Shown here piece by piece: positions 52,704-61,467 of a DNA stretch of 64,000 nucleotides. The first letter of the stretch is position 1, and each line of letters opens with the position of its first letter. Under the pieces are notes generated by a model. It ran no database searches. It worked only from the letters and a program-made list of their open reading frames with translations, and was not told where the DNA came from. The stretch spans positions 1 through 64,000 of the forward strand of contig NZ_BILV01000010.1 in assembly GCF_004000745.1 (NCBI RefSeq). Direction: 5' to 3'. Made by a program: the position numbers and the translations under genes. Source of the stretch: Paenibacillus barengoltzii NBRC 101215 (lineage in GTDB: Bacteria > Bacillota > Bacilli > Paenibacillales > Paenibacillaceae).

Positions 52704-53641
52704 GCAAAGGCAAGACGTTAATTGAAGTTGAAGGTTTGAAAAAGTATTTTAACGTTGGCGGCGGTAACGTCCTGAAAGCTGTCAACGACATCAGCTTCTC
52801 GATTGCCGAAGGCGAAACGCTTGGCCTCGTTGGCGAATCGGGTTGCGGTAAATCGACCGCAGGCCGTACGATTCTTCGTTTGTACGAGCCTACTGCCGGC
52901 AGTGTCCGCTTCAACAGCGTAGATATCAGCAAATTGCCGCCGAAGAAAATGAAAGCGATGCGCCGGGACATGCAGATGATCTTCCAGGATCCATATGCAT
53001 CGCTGAATCCGCGGTTTACCGTAACGGATATTATCGGGGAAGCGCTGGATATCCACGGTTTGGCCGGCTCGAGAGCCGAACGTAAGAAACGCGTTGAGGA
53101 ATTGCTCGATATGGTTGGTCTCAACCCGGACCATGCAACCCGTTATCCGCATGAGTTCTCCGGCGGTCAACGTCAACGGATTGGGATTGCTCGCGCGCTT
53201 GCGGTAAATCCGAAGTTCATCATCTGTGACGAACCGATCTCGGCGCTGGACGTCTCCATTCAAGCCCAGGTTGTTAACCTGCTTGAGGATCTGCAGGAAC
53301 GTCTCGGATTAACGTATCTGTTTATCGCACATGACTTGTCCATGGTGAAGCACATCAGTGACCGTGTAGCCGTGATGTACCTGGGGCGGATCGTAGAATT
53401 GGCAGATAGTGAGGAGCTGTATGCCAATCCATTGCACCCTTATACCAAAACCCTTCTGTCCGCGATTCCGATTCCGGATCCTGAAGTTGAAGCGAATAAG
53501 AAACGGATTGTTCTGGAGGATACGACCAGCGGTCCAATCGGCAAAGAAGGCGCAGCCAGCGGAGGCTTGTACGACTTGGAGAATTCCGAGTTGGTGGAAG
53601 TGTCGAAAGGCCATTTCGTCTCCATGCCGAAAAAAGGTTGA
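52700..53641 (+). CDS. oppF: Oligopeptide ABC transporter ATPase OppF
   Basis: A 313-residue ATPase. Walker [11 protein letters not shown]-loop [15 protein letters not shown], signature [15 protein letters not shown] and Walker [14 protein letters not shown]. The C-terminal extension is shorter than in many OppF proteins and lacks the usual CPxxxxxCxxxxP cysteines; it reads [35 protein letters not shown] lies 9 bases before the ATG, which overlaps the oppD stop. A terminator follows, ending the operon. Confidence 0.94.
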   Translation: MSKGKTLIEVEGLKKYFNVGGGNVLKAVNDISFSIAEGETLGLVGESGCGKSTAGRTILRLYEPTAGSVRFNSVDISKLPPKKMKAMRRDMQMIFQDPYASLNPRFTVTDIIGEALDIHGLAGSRAERKKRVEELLDMVGLNPDHATRYPHEFSGGQRQRIGIARALAVNPKFIICDEPISALDVSIQAQVVNLLEDLQERLGLTYLFIAHDLSMVKHISDRVAVMYLGRIVELADSEELYANPLHPYTKTLLSAIPIPDPEVEANKKRIVLEDTTSGPIGKEGAASGGLYDLENSELVEVSKGHFVSMPKKG

Positions 53642-53652
53642 TCGAACCTGCG

Positions 53653-53692
53653 AACTCCCGCAGCCGTGTATGACGGATGCGGGAGTTTTTTT
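53653..53692 (+). terminator. Intrinsic terminator of the opp operon
   Basis: AACTCCCGCA (53653-53662) pairs with TGCGGGAGTT (53678-53687), followed by T. Confidence 0.9.
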
Positions 53693-53743
53693 GCGCCTTA
53701 TTAATTACGGAAAGTTAGAGGTTTAGCAAAAGTAAGGATTTCT

Positions 53744-53773
53744 TTGACGGAGCAGTGGGACATCCGTTACAAT
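53744..53773 (+). promoter_or_regulatory. Promoter of bshC-ahcY
   Basis: TTGACG (53744-53749) and TACAAT (53768-53773), 18-base spacer. Start near 53780, 32 bases before the bshC ATG. Confidence 0.75.
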
Positions 53774-53811
53774 CAAGTAAGGTTTTGATGCAGACAGGAG
53801 GACGCAAACTG

Positions 53812-55449
53812 ATGAATGTCGTTCAAGAGCAACTTTCATTTGCGGGGCCGCTGGCTGAAGTCTACGTAAATCAGTTTGCTACGGTTCAGCATTTGTATGA
53901 GAGCAACCCGGCGGAAGCGAGCAGCTGGGCTGAACGAGTCGCATGGCTTGATCAATCAGAGCATACGCGCGTAGATCGGAAGACGCTAGCAGCCCGACTT
54001 CGTGAATATAACAGACAGTATAACCCGGACCCAGCCGTGGAGCAGGCAATCCATCAGCTTGAGCAGCCGGGAACGGCGGTAATTGTAGGCGGGCAGCAAA
54101 GCGGATTGTTTACCGGGCCGCTGCTCGTGATCTATAAAGCGGTGACCATCCTCAAAGCGGCGAAGGATGCTTCTGTCCGGTTAAATCGCCCGGTGGTGCC
54201 GGTGTTCTGGATTGCCGGCGAAGACCACGATTGGGATGAGGTTAATCACACCTATGTCATGGCGCCGGATTTGCAGGTGCGTCGGATTCGCATGCACCGA
54301 GGCGGCATGGAACGGCTCCCCGTCAGCTTTACGAAAGTGATGTCTGAGGCGTGGGACAAGGCCCTAACAGAGCTGGAGCAGCTGCTGCCCGATAGTGAGC
54401 ATAAGGCGGCGATCCTGGATTTGGCACGAAGCTCATCCGCGGATGCGGATAACTTGTCCGTCGCTTTTGCCAAGCTCATGGGGACTTTGTTTGGAAAATA
54501 CGGGCTGGTGCTGCTCGACTCGTCGGATCCTGAGCTTCGCCGCTTGGAGATCCCTGTGTTTGAGCAAATGATTCGTCGCAATGACGAGTTGGAGTCGGCT
54601 TACCACGAAACGGTACGAGATTTGGCAAACTTGGGATTTGAACCTTCGGCTGAAGTGGCTGTAGATGGAGCAAATTTGTTCTATATTAATGAACGCGAAA
54701 GGCTGCTGCTGTTTAAACGGGAGGGCCGCTTCGAGGATCGTAAGGGCAAGGTCTCCTTTACGGTTGACGAACTGCTTGACGAGTTACGAGAGCATCCCGA
54801 GCGGTTCAGCAACAATGTGTTAACTCGCCCATTGATGCAGGATAGTTTACTGCCTGTCCTCGGCTCGGTTCTTGGCCCCGGCGAAATTGCATACTGGGGT
54901 CTGACGCGCAAAGCGTTTCATAAACTGGGGCTGAAAATGCCGTTGCTGCTGGCACGGGAAGCCTTCACCGTAGTCGATCGCACCGTCCAAAAGCACATGC
55001 AAAAATACCAGCTCAGCTGGGACGATGTGAAGGATGCGGAAGGCTTCCGACGCAGACGTGATGCTTGGCTTGCAGCGCAGGAGCGAATGCCGGTCGACCA
55101 ACGGTTTGATGAGGTCATCGCTGCGTTTGTGGATCTGTACAATCCGCTCATTGAGGAACTGGCAGGGATTCAAAACGACTTATCCAGACTCGGGGCGGTG
55201 AATCGGGACAAAATCATTGGTCAAATTGAGTATTTGCGGGGCAAAGCGAAGGATACACTGGAGAAAATTCATGAGACCGGCTTACGCCATTTCGATCGGA
55301 TTCAACTTTCGTTGTTCCCTCTAGGCAAACCGCAGGAGAGAGTCTACAATCTCTTTGATGCATTAAATCGGTATGGGGAGGATTGGATCGAAGACCTGAT
55401 GAATATCCCTTATGAGTTAACTGGCAAACATCGAATTATCTATTTATAG
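53812..55449 (+). CDS. bshC: Bacillithiol synthase BshC
   Basis: A 545-residue BshC. GTAVIVGGQQSGLFTGPLLVIYKAVT, PVVPVFWIAGEDHDWDEVNHTYV and the C-terminal coiled coil followed by REIVY-like KHRIIYL end fit the family (about 540 residues). It adds cysteine to glucosaminyl-malate, the last step of bacillithiol synthesis. The ATG at 53812 has AGGAGG 10 bases upstream; the in-frame start at 53755 would overlap the promoter. ahcY follows after 12 bases, so thiol and methyl-cycle genes are cotranscribed. Confidence 0.95.
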   Translation: MNVVQEQLSFAGPLAEVYVNQFATVQHLYESNPAEASSWAERVAWLDQSEHTRVDRKTLAARLREYNRQYNPDPAVEQAIHQLEQPGTAVIVGGQQSGLFTGPLLVIYKAVTILKAAKDASVRLNRPVVPVFWIAGEDHDWDEVNHTYVMAPDLQVRRIRMHRGGMERLPVSFTKVMSEAWDKALTELEQLLPDSEHKAAILDLARSSSADADNLSVAFAKLMGTLFGKYGLVLLDSSDPELRRLEIPVFEQMIRRNDELESAYHETVRDLANLGFEPSAEVAVDGANLFYINERERLLLFKREGRFEDRKGKVSFTVDELLDELREHPERFSNNVLTRPLMQDSLLPVLGSVLGPGEIAYWGLTRKAFHKLGLKMPLLLAREAFTVVDRTVQKHMQKYQLSWDDVKDAEGFRRRRDAWLAAQERMPVDQRFDEVIAAFVDLYNPLIEELAGIQNDLSRLGAVNRDKIIGQIEYLRGKAKDTLEKIHETGLRHFDRIQLSLFPLGKPQERVYNLFDALNRYGEDWIEDLMNIPYELTGKHRIIYL

Positions 55450-55461
55450 GAGGAGACATTA

Positions 55462-56730
55462 ATGAGTTCGTTGGCCATTCAGAACAGCATCATTACCGAC
55501 TTGAAGCTTGCGCCGGAGGGGCATTTGAAGATTGATTGGGTGGAAGCCCATATGCCGGTGCTGAACCGAATTCGGAAGCAATTCGAAGCGGAGCAACCTT
55601 TCAAGGGCTTGAAAGTAACCATCTCGCTTCATTTGGAGGCCAAAACAGCCTACTTGGCGAAAGTCATCCAAGCCGGTGGGGCAGAAGTGACGATTACCGG
55701 CAGCAATCCGCTGTCGACGCAGGACGATGTATGTGCTGCACTCGTTGAAGATGGCATCACCGTTTACGCCAAATATAATCCTGAACCGGAAGAGTATAAA
55801 GCCTTGTTGATTAAAGCGCTGGAGACGAAGCCGGATCTGATCATCGATGATGGCGGTGATTTGGTGACGATCTTGCACTCGGAACGTCAGGATTTGCTGG
55901 AAAATGTGCGGGGCGGCGCTGAAGAGACGACTACCGGGATTTTGCGTCTGAAAGCGATGGACAAGGAAGGTCAGTTGAAATTCCCGATGGTTGCAGTTAA
56001 CGATGCTTATTGCAAATACTTGTTCGACAACCGTTACGGCACCGGCCAATCGGTGTGGGATGGCATTAACCGGACGACAAACCTGGTCGTTGCGGGGAAA
56101 ACCGTGGTTGTTGTCGGCTACGGCTGGTGCGGCAAAGGCGTGGCGATGCGGGCCAAAGGCCTCGGCGCTAACGTTGTGGTTACCGAAGTTGACGCGATCA
56201 AAGCGGTGGAAGCGGTGATGGATGGCTTCCAAGTGATGCCGATGCTGGAAGCAGCGAAGATCGGCGATTTCTTCGTTACCGTAACAGGCAACCGCGATGT
56301 CATTCGCGGCGAGCACTACGATGTGATGAAGGATGGCGCGATTCTGTCCAATGCCGGCCACTTCGACGTGGAAGTGAACAAGCCAGAGCTTGAGGAGCGT
56401 TCGGTTTCTGTTCGCACGGTGCGTAAGAACATTGAAGAATATCAGCTGAAAGACGGACGCAAAATGTACTTGCTCGCCGAAGGCCGTCTGGTGAACTTGG
56501 CTGCTGGTGATGGACATCCAGCTGAAATTATGGACATGACGTTTGCGCTGCAGGCGTTGTCTTTGAAATACGTCAATGACCGTTATAAAGAAATCGGGAA
56601 GACGGTTGTTAATGTCCCTTACGAATTGGATGAGCAGGTAGCTCGCTTCAAATTGGAAAGCCTCGGCGTGAACATCGATACGCTGTCCGCGGAGCAACGC
56701 GCTTACCTGGATAGCTGGCAAGAGCATTAA
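55462..56730 (+). CDS. ahcY: S-adenosylhomocysteinase, Thermotoga/archaeal type
   Basis: A 422-residue SAH hydrolase. The substrate region has [28 protein letters not shown] and [18 protein letters not shown]; the NAD site is [21 protein letters not shown]. The C terminus has [22 protein letters not shown] and ends [21 protein letters not shown], without the Lys-Tyr-Arg-Tyr tail of eukaryotic and most bacterial enzymes and without their ~40-residue insert. This is the short form known from Thermotoga and archaea. It splits SAH into homocysteine and adenosine, or S-inosylhomocysteine in one archaeal case. GGAGGAG lies 8 bases before the ATG. Confidence 0.93.
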   Translation: MSSLAIQNSIITDLKLAPEGHLKIDWVEAHMPVLNRIRKQFEAEQPFKGLKVTISLHLEAKTAYLAKVIQAGGAEVTITGSNPLSTQDDVCAALVEDGITVYAKYNPEPEEYKALLIKALETKPDLIIDDGGDLVTILHSERQDLLENVRGGAEETTTGILRLKAMDKEGQLKFPMVAVNDAYCKYLFDNRYGTGQSVWDGINRTTNLVVAGKTVVVVGYGWCGKGVAMRAKGLGANVVVTEVDAIKAVEAVMDGFQVMPMLEAAKIGDFFVTVTGNRDVIRGEHYDVMKDGAILSNAGHFDVEVNKPELEERSVSVRTVRKNIEEYQLKDGRKMYLLAEGRLVNLAAGDGHPAEIMDMTFALQALSLKYVNDRYKEIGKTVVNVPYELDEQVARFKLESLGVNIDTLSAEQRAYLDSWQEH

Positions 56731-56799
56731 TTTGTTGGGAGTGCGGGAGCAGTTCGATCGCTGGTGGAGAGAAGATCCTTGTTCCAACTGATATTGCTC

Positions 56800-57010
56800 C
56801 ATCGCCAAGAGGCGATAGTTAACGGTAAATCGTACCGTTAATTGTTGCTTTTCTCCCGCTAGAGGAGATTTAACGGTAAATCCTACCGCTAATTTCGACG
56901 GATAGAGCAAAGTTGGAGGATTTCACCTAAAATAACGGTACAAAATGCTGTTAATTCGCAGAAACTAGAGATCAATCCATAAAATAACCGTAGTTTTTAC
57001 TGTTAACGCA
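56800..57010. repeat. Intergenic array of four AACGGTA-type repeat units
   Basis: The ahcY-mraZ gap has AACGGTA-like cores at 56821, 56872, 56934 and 56986, spaced 51, 62 and 52 bases. The first is a near-palindrome, TTAACGGTA-N5-TACCGTTAA. Tails read GTTAATTG, GCTAATTTCG, GTTAATTCGC and GTTAACGC. Copies 3 and 4 have decayed dyads. No ORF is credible in the gap. Confidence 0.72.
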
Positions 57011-57018
57011 CGATAAGT

Positions 57019-57061
57019 GGACTATCTCAGGCAGATTCAATCTGTCGGGATAGTCCTTTTT
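57019..57061 (+). terminator. Intrinsic terminator downstream of ahcY
   Basis: GGACTATC (57019-57026) pairs with GATAGTCC (57049-57056), with an inner CAGAT/ATCTG helix, followed by five T. It lies about 290 bases after the ahcY stop, beyond the repeat array. Confidence 0.82.
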
Positions 57062-57200
57062 GCTGCTTCCTAAGCGCCAAACGAAGCTTCTACCGCGGTC
57101 GCTGTCCTAAAGCAATGCACTCTTCGAATCCAACTCATGTCAAAAAAAATTTGAACCTAAGAAGGAATTTCACATTTAGTGTGGAATAGTTACATATCAC

Positions 57201-57240
57201 AGTGGTGTAAAGTGGTGCAAAGTGGGGGAAAGAGGTAAGG
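57201..57240 (+). promoter_or_regulatory. MraZ operator: four 10-bp direct repeats
   Basis: AGTGGTGTAA, AGTGGTGCAA, AGTGGGGGAA and AGAGGTAAGG follow each other head to tail with an exact 10-base period, ending 12 bases before the mraZ ATG. Repeats of the AAAGTGG kind upstream of mraZ are the known binding sites of MraZ, a ring-shaped repressor of the division cluster. The last repeat is degenerate and includes the ribosome site, so binding could also block translation start. A possible -10 TACATAT lies at 57191. Confidence 0.82.
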
Positions 57241-57252
57241 AGTGAGTCACCA

Positions 57253-57690
57253 ATGTTTATGGGGGAATTCCAACATAGCATTGACGATAAGGGCCGGATT
57301 ATTATTCCGGCTAAGTTTCGTGAACTCCTCGGCAGCTCTTTCGTTGTAACCCGCGGCTTGGACCAGTGTCTTTTCGTTTATCCAATGCAGGAATGGGAAG
57401 TGCTGGAACAGAAGCTGAAGGCCTTGCCACTGATGAAATCCGACGCCCGTGCGTTTACCCGGTTTTTTTTCTCGGGAGCAACCGAATGTGAATGGGATAA
57501 ACAGGGAAGGGTAAACTTGCCGAGTAATTTACGGCAGTATGCCAAACTGGAGAAGGATTGCGTTGTTTTAGGCGTGTCGAATCGCGTAGAAATTTGGAGC
57601 AAAGACACGTGGGAGCAATACTTCCAGCAGTCGGAAGATACGTTTAACGAAATTGCTGAGAAGCTGGTGGATTTCAACTTCGATCTTTAG
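57253..57690 (+). CDS. mraZ: Transcriptional regulator MraZ
   Basis: A 145-residue MraZ with two AbrB/SpoVT-like beta domains, each with the DxxxR motif: [13 protein letters not shown] near the N terminus and [13 protein letters not shown] near residue 80. MraZ binds repeats ahead of its own operon and represses the division and cell-wall (dcw) cluster. The start follows GTAAGGAGTGAG. Four operator repeats lie immediately upstream, supporting autoregulation. rsmH follows. Confidence 0.96.
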   Translation: MFMGEFQHSIDDKGRIIIPAKFRELLGSSFVVTRGLDQCLFVYPMQEWEVLEQKLKALPLMKSDARAFTRFFFSGATECEWDKQGRVNLPSNLRQYAKLEKDCVVLGVSNRVEIWSKDTWEQYFQQSEDTFNEIAEKLVDFNFDL

Positions 57691-57744
57691 AAGGGGTTAT
57701 TCATTAAGCTAAGTCAAATGAATTCAGGTTTGGGGGCGTAAGTC

Positions 57745-58719
57745 TTGTTCCATCACATCACGGTACTCAAAGAAGAAGCAACAGAAGGGCTGCGCATCAA
57801 GCCGGACGGCATTTATGTGGATTGTACGTTGGGAGGCGGAGGCCACAGCTCCGTTATCTTATCCAAGCTAGGTCCCGGGGGAAGGCTGATTGCTTTCGAC
57901 CAGGACGACTGGGCATTGGATAATGCCAAGGAGCGGCTAGCAGCCTATGCGGACAAATTAACTTTGGTAAAAAGCAATTTCCGCTACATTGAGCAAAAAT
58001 TGCGGGAGATCGAAGGGGTGCCGCAACTAAACGGAGTTCCTCAGGTGGACGGCGTATTGTTCGACCTCGGCGTTTCCTCTCCCCAATTTGATGAAGGAGA
58101 GCGGGGATTTAGCTATAATGCGGACGCACCGCTCGATATGCGGATGGATCAATCGGCCTCGTTGACGGCTCGGGAAATTGTAAATACGTGGCCAGAACGC
58201 GAAATTGCTCGGATCTTGTTCCAATACGGCGAGGAGAAATTTTCCAGGCGGATCGCCAAGGTCATTGCAGACCGGCGAGCGCAGGAGCCGATTGAAACGA
58301 CGGGTCAGCTCGTCGAGCTGATTAAGGAGGGCATTCCGGCGGCCGCTAGGCGTACGGGGGGGCACCCCGCCAAGCGCAGCTTTCAGGCCTTGCGTATCGC
58401 GGTCAACGATGAGCTGGGCGCATTCGAAGAAGGGCTGCATGCCGCTATCCGTTGTTTGGCGACGGAAGGACGGGTTTCGGTCATCACCTTCCACTCGTTG
58501 GAGGACCGAATCTGTAAGCAAATCTTTGCCAGCTATGTGGAGAAATGTACTTGCCCGCCCGATTTTCCGATGTGCGTGTGCGGCGGCAAAGGATCACTTA
58601 AATTAATCAACCGGAAACCAATCGTTCCGTCGGAGCAGGAGTTGGCTGAGAATCCGCGAGCCCGTTCCGCGAAATTGCGCGTGGCGGAGAAATTGCAAAC
58701 CGGTGTGGAGGTATCGTAA
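57745..58719 (+). CDS. rsmH: 16S rRNA (cytosine1402-N4)-methyltransferase RsmH
   Basis: A 324-residue RsmH (MraW). [15 protein letters not shown] at the start, the SAM motif [32 protein letters not shown] and [15 protein letters not shown] are all conserved. It methylates C1402 of 16S rRNA in the P site. The start is TTG at 57745 with a GGGGGCG site. The stop is directly followed by the ftsL ATG. Confidence 0.96.
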   Translation: MFHHITVLKEEATEGLRIKPDGIYVDCTLGGGGHSSVILSKLGPGGRLIAFDQDDWALDNAKERLAAYADKLTLVKSNFRYIEQKLREIEGVPQLNGVPQVDGVLFDLGVSSPQFDEGERGFSYNADAPLDMRMDQSASLTAREIVNTWPEREIARILFQYGEEKFSRRIAKVIADRRAQEPIETTGQLVELIKEGIPAAARRTGGHPAKRSFQALRIAVNDELGAFEEGLHAAIRCLATEGRVSVITFHSLEDRICKQIFASYVEKCTCPPDFPMCVCGGKGSLKLINRKPIVPSEQELAENPRARSAKLRVAEKLQTGVEVS

Positions 58720-59118
58720 ATGGCTTATACGCGTGGGAATCTGGCAGTCAAGGAGAAGCAATCAGAACGCAGCTATCAACCGCAGCGTTATCGGGAAACG
58801 ACGAAGGTGGTCACCCGCCGTTCGCCTTTGCCGGTCCGTGAGAAGTTGCTGTATATGATGACGGTTATTTTTTGCGTGGCCGTAATGGGCGGGTTGTTAT
58901 GGCAAAATGTGTCACTTTACAACATTAAGCGCCAAATGTTTAATTTGAATACGGACATTCAAGCGATCAACGCGGAAGTGAAGGAACTTAGTATCCAAAA
59001 AGAAAAGCTGGAGGAACAAATTCCGGAGAAGGCGCAGGAGCTCGGTTATGTTCAGCCGGAGGTAGAAGGTTTTCATGTGAATGTGCCGGCAGATGGCGTT
59101 GAAACGGCCAAGAAATAA
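58720..59118 (+). CDS. ftsL: Cell division protein FtsL
   Basis: A 132-residue bitopic protein. A basic cytoplasmic N terminus (to about 45) leads to one helix (LLYMMTVIFCVAVMGGLLW) and a leucine-heptad coiled coil (about 70-110), the FtsL layout. It works with DivIC/FtsB and PBP2B at the septum. Sequence similarity in this family is low; position between rsmH and pbpB is the strongest support. The ATG abuts the rsmH stop, with GGTGGAGG inside the end of rsmH. Confidence 0.9.
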   Translation: MAYTRGNLAVKEKQSERSYQPQRYRETTKVVTRRSPLPVREKLLYMMTVIFCVAVMGGLLWQNVSLYNIKRQMFNLNTDIQAINAEVKELSIQKEKLEEQIPEKAQELGYVQPEVEGFHVNVPADGVETAKK

Positions 59119-59137
59119 TGTCTAAAGAGGTTTTGCC

Positions 59138-61384
59138 ATGATCAAGCGAATAAAGCTTCGAACACTGCTGATAGGGGGATGTATTACCCTCTTTTTTGCT
59201 GTATTGATCGGTAGAGCGTTTTGGCTGCAGGTTGTACAAGCGGACTTTTGGCAGGCGCATGCAGAGGAGCTGTGGTCAACCAAAAAGTTGCTGCCCGCAA
59301 CGAGGGGGACGATCACGGATCGGAACGGCGATGTCCTGGCGGTGGATGCTCCGGCTTATACGGTGGCGGTTAATCCCGAACTTATTAACAAATACGGCAT
59401 TCAGGACGAGGTCGTTGAAGGGCTTGGCAAGGTCCTCGGGAAAGACGAAAGTGAACTCCGGAAGATCGTCAATGCGAAAAAAGAGTCCGGCGAGTTCTAT
59501 ACGCAACGTGAGGTGCGGAACGAGGGCTGGAAAATTGATCAAGACCTGAAGAATCAGGTGCAGGCATTGATCGACGAGCTGAAGGAAGAGCATAACAACC
59601 TGCAGGACGTCGGTATTTACTTGATCAAGGATCAGAAGCGATATTATCCGAATCAAAGCTTGGCTTCCCACGTTTTGGGATATATCGATCGAGAGGGCAA
59701 AGCCGTATCTGGAATTGAAGCCTACTTCGATGAACAGCTCAAGGGCGTGAACGGTTCGCTCGAATACAAGCGGGACGGCCGAGGAATTGAGATTCCGAAA
59801 GCGAGCGAAATTTATAACCCGCCGAAGAACGGAGACAACTTGAAGCTGACGATCGACTACACGATCCAGTACTACATCGAGCAGGCGATGAAGGAAGCGT
59901 ACGATCAGCTGCAGCCGATCAGTATGACGGTGATTGCGGCCGATCCGAAGACGATGGAGATCCTTGGCATGGCGAATATGCCAACCTATAATCCCAATGA
60001 ATATTGGGCGGACGTTGACCAGAAAAATTTCTATAACCACGCGATCAAATCCGTTTACGAACCAGGGTCCACCTTTAAAATTGTAACCTTGGCCGGGGCG
60101 GTACAGGAAGGCTTATTTAATCCCAATGCTACATACAAATCCGGGAGCATCCGGGTGCCGGGGCAAACGATTCACGACTTGAAGCGGTCCGGCTGGGGCG
60201 AGATTACGTATCTGGAAGGTGTGAAACGCTCGAGTAACGTCGCTTTCGTCAAGCTGGGCTACGAGATGCTGGGACCGGAACGTTTGAAGACGTACGTCGA
60301 CCAATTTGGTTTCGGTAGAAAAACAGGCATTGAGCTGCCGGGCGAATCCAAAGGAATCGTGGATCCGGTGCAGCAGGCTGACTTTGCGGCGATGTCATAC
60401 GGCCACGGGAAGCTGCTTGTGACGCCATTGCAACAAATTGTCGCGGTATCGGCCATCGCCAACGGCGGCAAGCTGATGGAGCCCCATATCGTCAAGTCCA
60501 TCACCGATCCGCAGACCGGGGAGACGGTGGAAACCCAACCGAAGGTACTTCAACAGGTGATCTCTCCTGACAAAGCGAAGGAAGTCGGAACCTACTTAGA
60601 GCAAGTCGTTTCGGACCAAAAGATCGGTACCGGGCGCCATGCCTACATCGATGGTTATCGTGTAGCTGGTAAGACGGGGACTGCGGTAAAGGTAGTTAAC
60701 GGCCAATATGATTACACGAAGCAGGTCGTTTCATTTATTGGCTATGCGCCGGTGGATGATCCAAAGATTGCGGTCATCGTCTTAATCGACGAACCGAAGG
60801 ACTCGGAACTGGGCGGGGGGGCTGCCGCCGCTCCGGTATTTAAGCAGATCGTTAATCAAACGCTGCAGTATATGGGCGTTCCGAAAAAATACAAAGGCAG
60901 CACTTCCGGTAACTCCTCGAAATCCGTTGCCTCGGGACCTAAAGTTCCGGATGTCGGCGGGTTGTCGGTGCAACAAGCCAAGGACAAACTGTCAGCAAGC
61001 CATATCTCCTATGCAACCTATGGGAAAGGGGACACGATTATCTCCCAATTCCCGAAGGCGGGCACGACGCTCAAGTCTGGGCAATTCGTTTACTTGGTTA
61101 CAGAGAAAGGCTCGGACATCAATGTTCCGAACCTGCAGGGCGAATCGTTGCGCGATGCGGTGGAGCTGCTGTCCATCCTGCAGATCCCGGTTACGACACA
61201 AGGGGAAGGTTACGTCGTTTCGCAGGAGATCGTGAACGAAAACGGCGGCAGACGCGTGATCCTTACCTTGGAACCGCCGGACAAGGAGGAAACTTCGTCC
61301 GACGAGGAGCAGGCGGAGGATGCCACAAACGGCGGCGATCAAGGGGACGATGCAGGAGAGAAGAAGACCTCGGACTCGCCATAG
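59138..61384 (+). CDS. pbpB: Septal penicillin-binding protein 2B with two PASTA domains
   Basis: A 748-residue class B PBP. One N-terminal helix (about 8-28) is followed by the dimerisation domain with RGTITDRNGDVLAVD. The transpeptidase domain has the catalytic Ser311 in PGSTFKIVTLAG, SSN (365-367) and KTGT (Lys512). Two PASTA domains follow (about 605-670 and 672-735), then an acidic tail (TSSDEEQAEDATNGGDQ). It is the FtsI-like transpeptidase of septal peptidoglycan. A weak AAGAGG site precedes the ATG. Confidence 0.95.
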   Translation: MIKRIKLRTLLIGGCITLFFAVLIGRAFWLQVVQADFWQAHAEELWSTKKLLPATRGTITDRNGDVLAVDAPAYTVAVNPELINKYGIQDEVVEGLGKVLGKDESELRKIVNAKKESGEFYTQREVRNEGWKIDQDLKNQVQALIDELKEEHNNLQDVGIYLIKDQKRYYPNQSLASHVLGYIDREGKAVSGIEAYFDEQLKGVNGSLEYKRDGRGIEIPKASEIYNPPKNGDNLKLTIDYTIQYYIEQAMKEAYDQLQPISMTVIAADPKTMEILGMANMPTYNPNEYWADVDQKNFYNHAIKSVYEPGSTFKIVTLAGAVQEGLFNPNATYKSGSIRVPGQTIHDLKRSGWGEITYLEGVKRSSNVAFVKLGYEMLGPERLKTYVDQFGFGRKTGIELPGESKGIVDPVQQADFAAMSYGHGKLLVTPLQQIVAVSAIANGGKLMEPHIVKSITDPQTGETVETQPKVLQQVISPDKAKEVGTYLEQVVSDQKIGTGRHAYIDGYRVAGKTGTAVKVVNGQYDYTKQVVSFIGYAPVDDPKIAVIVLIDEPKDSELGGGAAAAPVFKQIVNQTLQYMGVPKKYKGSTSGNSSKSVASGPKVPDVGGLSVQQAKDKLSASHISYATYGKGDTIISQFPKAGTTLKSGQFVYLVTEKGSDINVPNLQGESLRDAVELLSILQIPVTTQGEGYVVSQEIVNENGGRRVILTLEPPDKEETSSDEEQAEDATNGGDQGDDAGEKKTSDSP

Positions 61385-61467
61385 CTTGTTCTAACCCCTG
61401 GTTGTCCTGAATAGTCATGTGATGAGTACAATCATGTTGATGTCAGGATGGGTAAGGGGGGCAACCT

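Noticed and set aside
55459-56910. A 483-codon open frame on the minus strand across ahcY
   Set aside because: Antisense shadow of ahcY; low-complexity His/Arg/Gln-rich translation and no ribosome site.
61385-61467. Sigma-E promoter for spoVD
   Set aside because: AT-rich words such as GAATAGT and GTACAAT are present but spacing and consensus do not fit a sigma-E promoter well enough to report.
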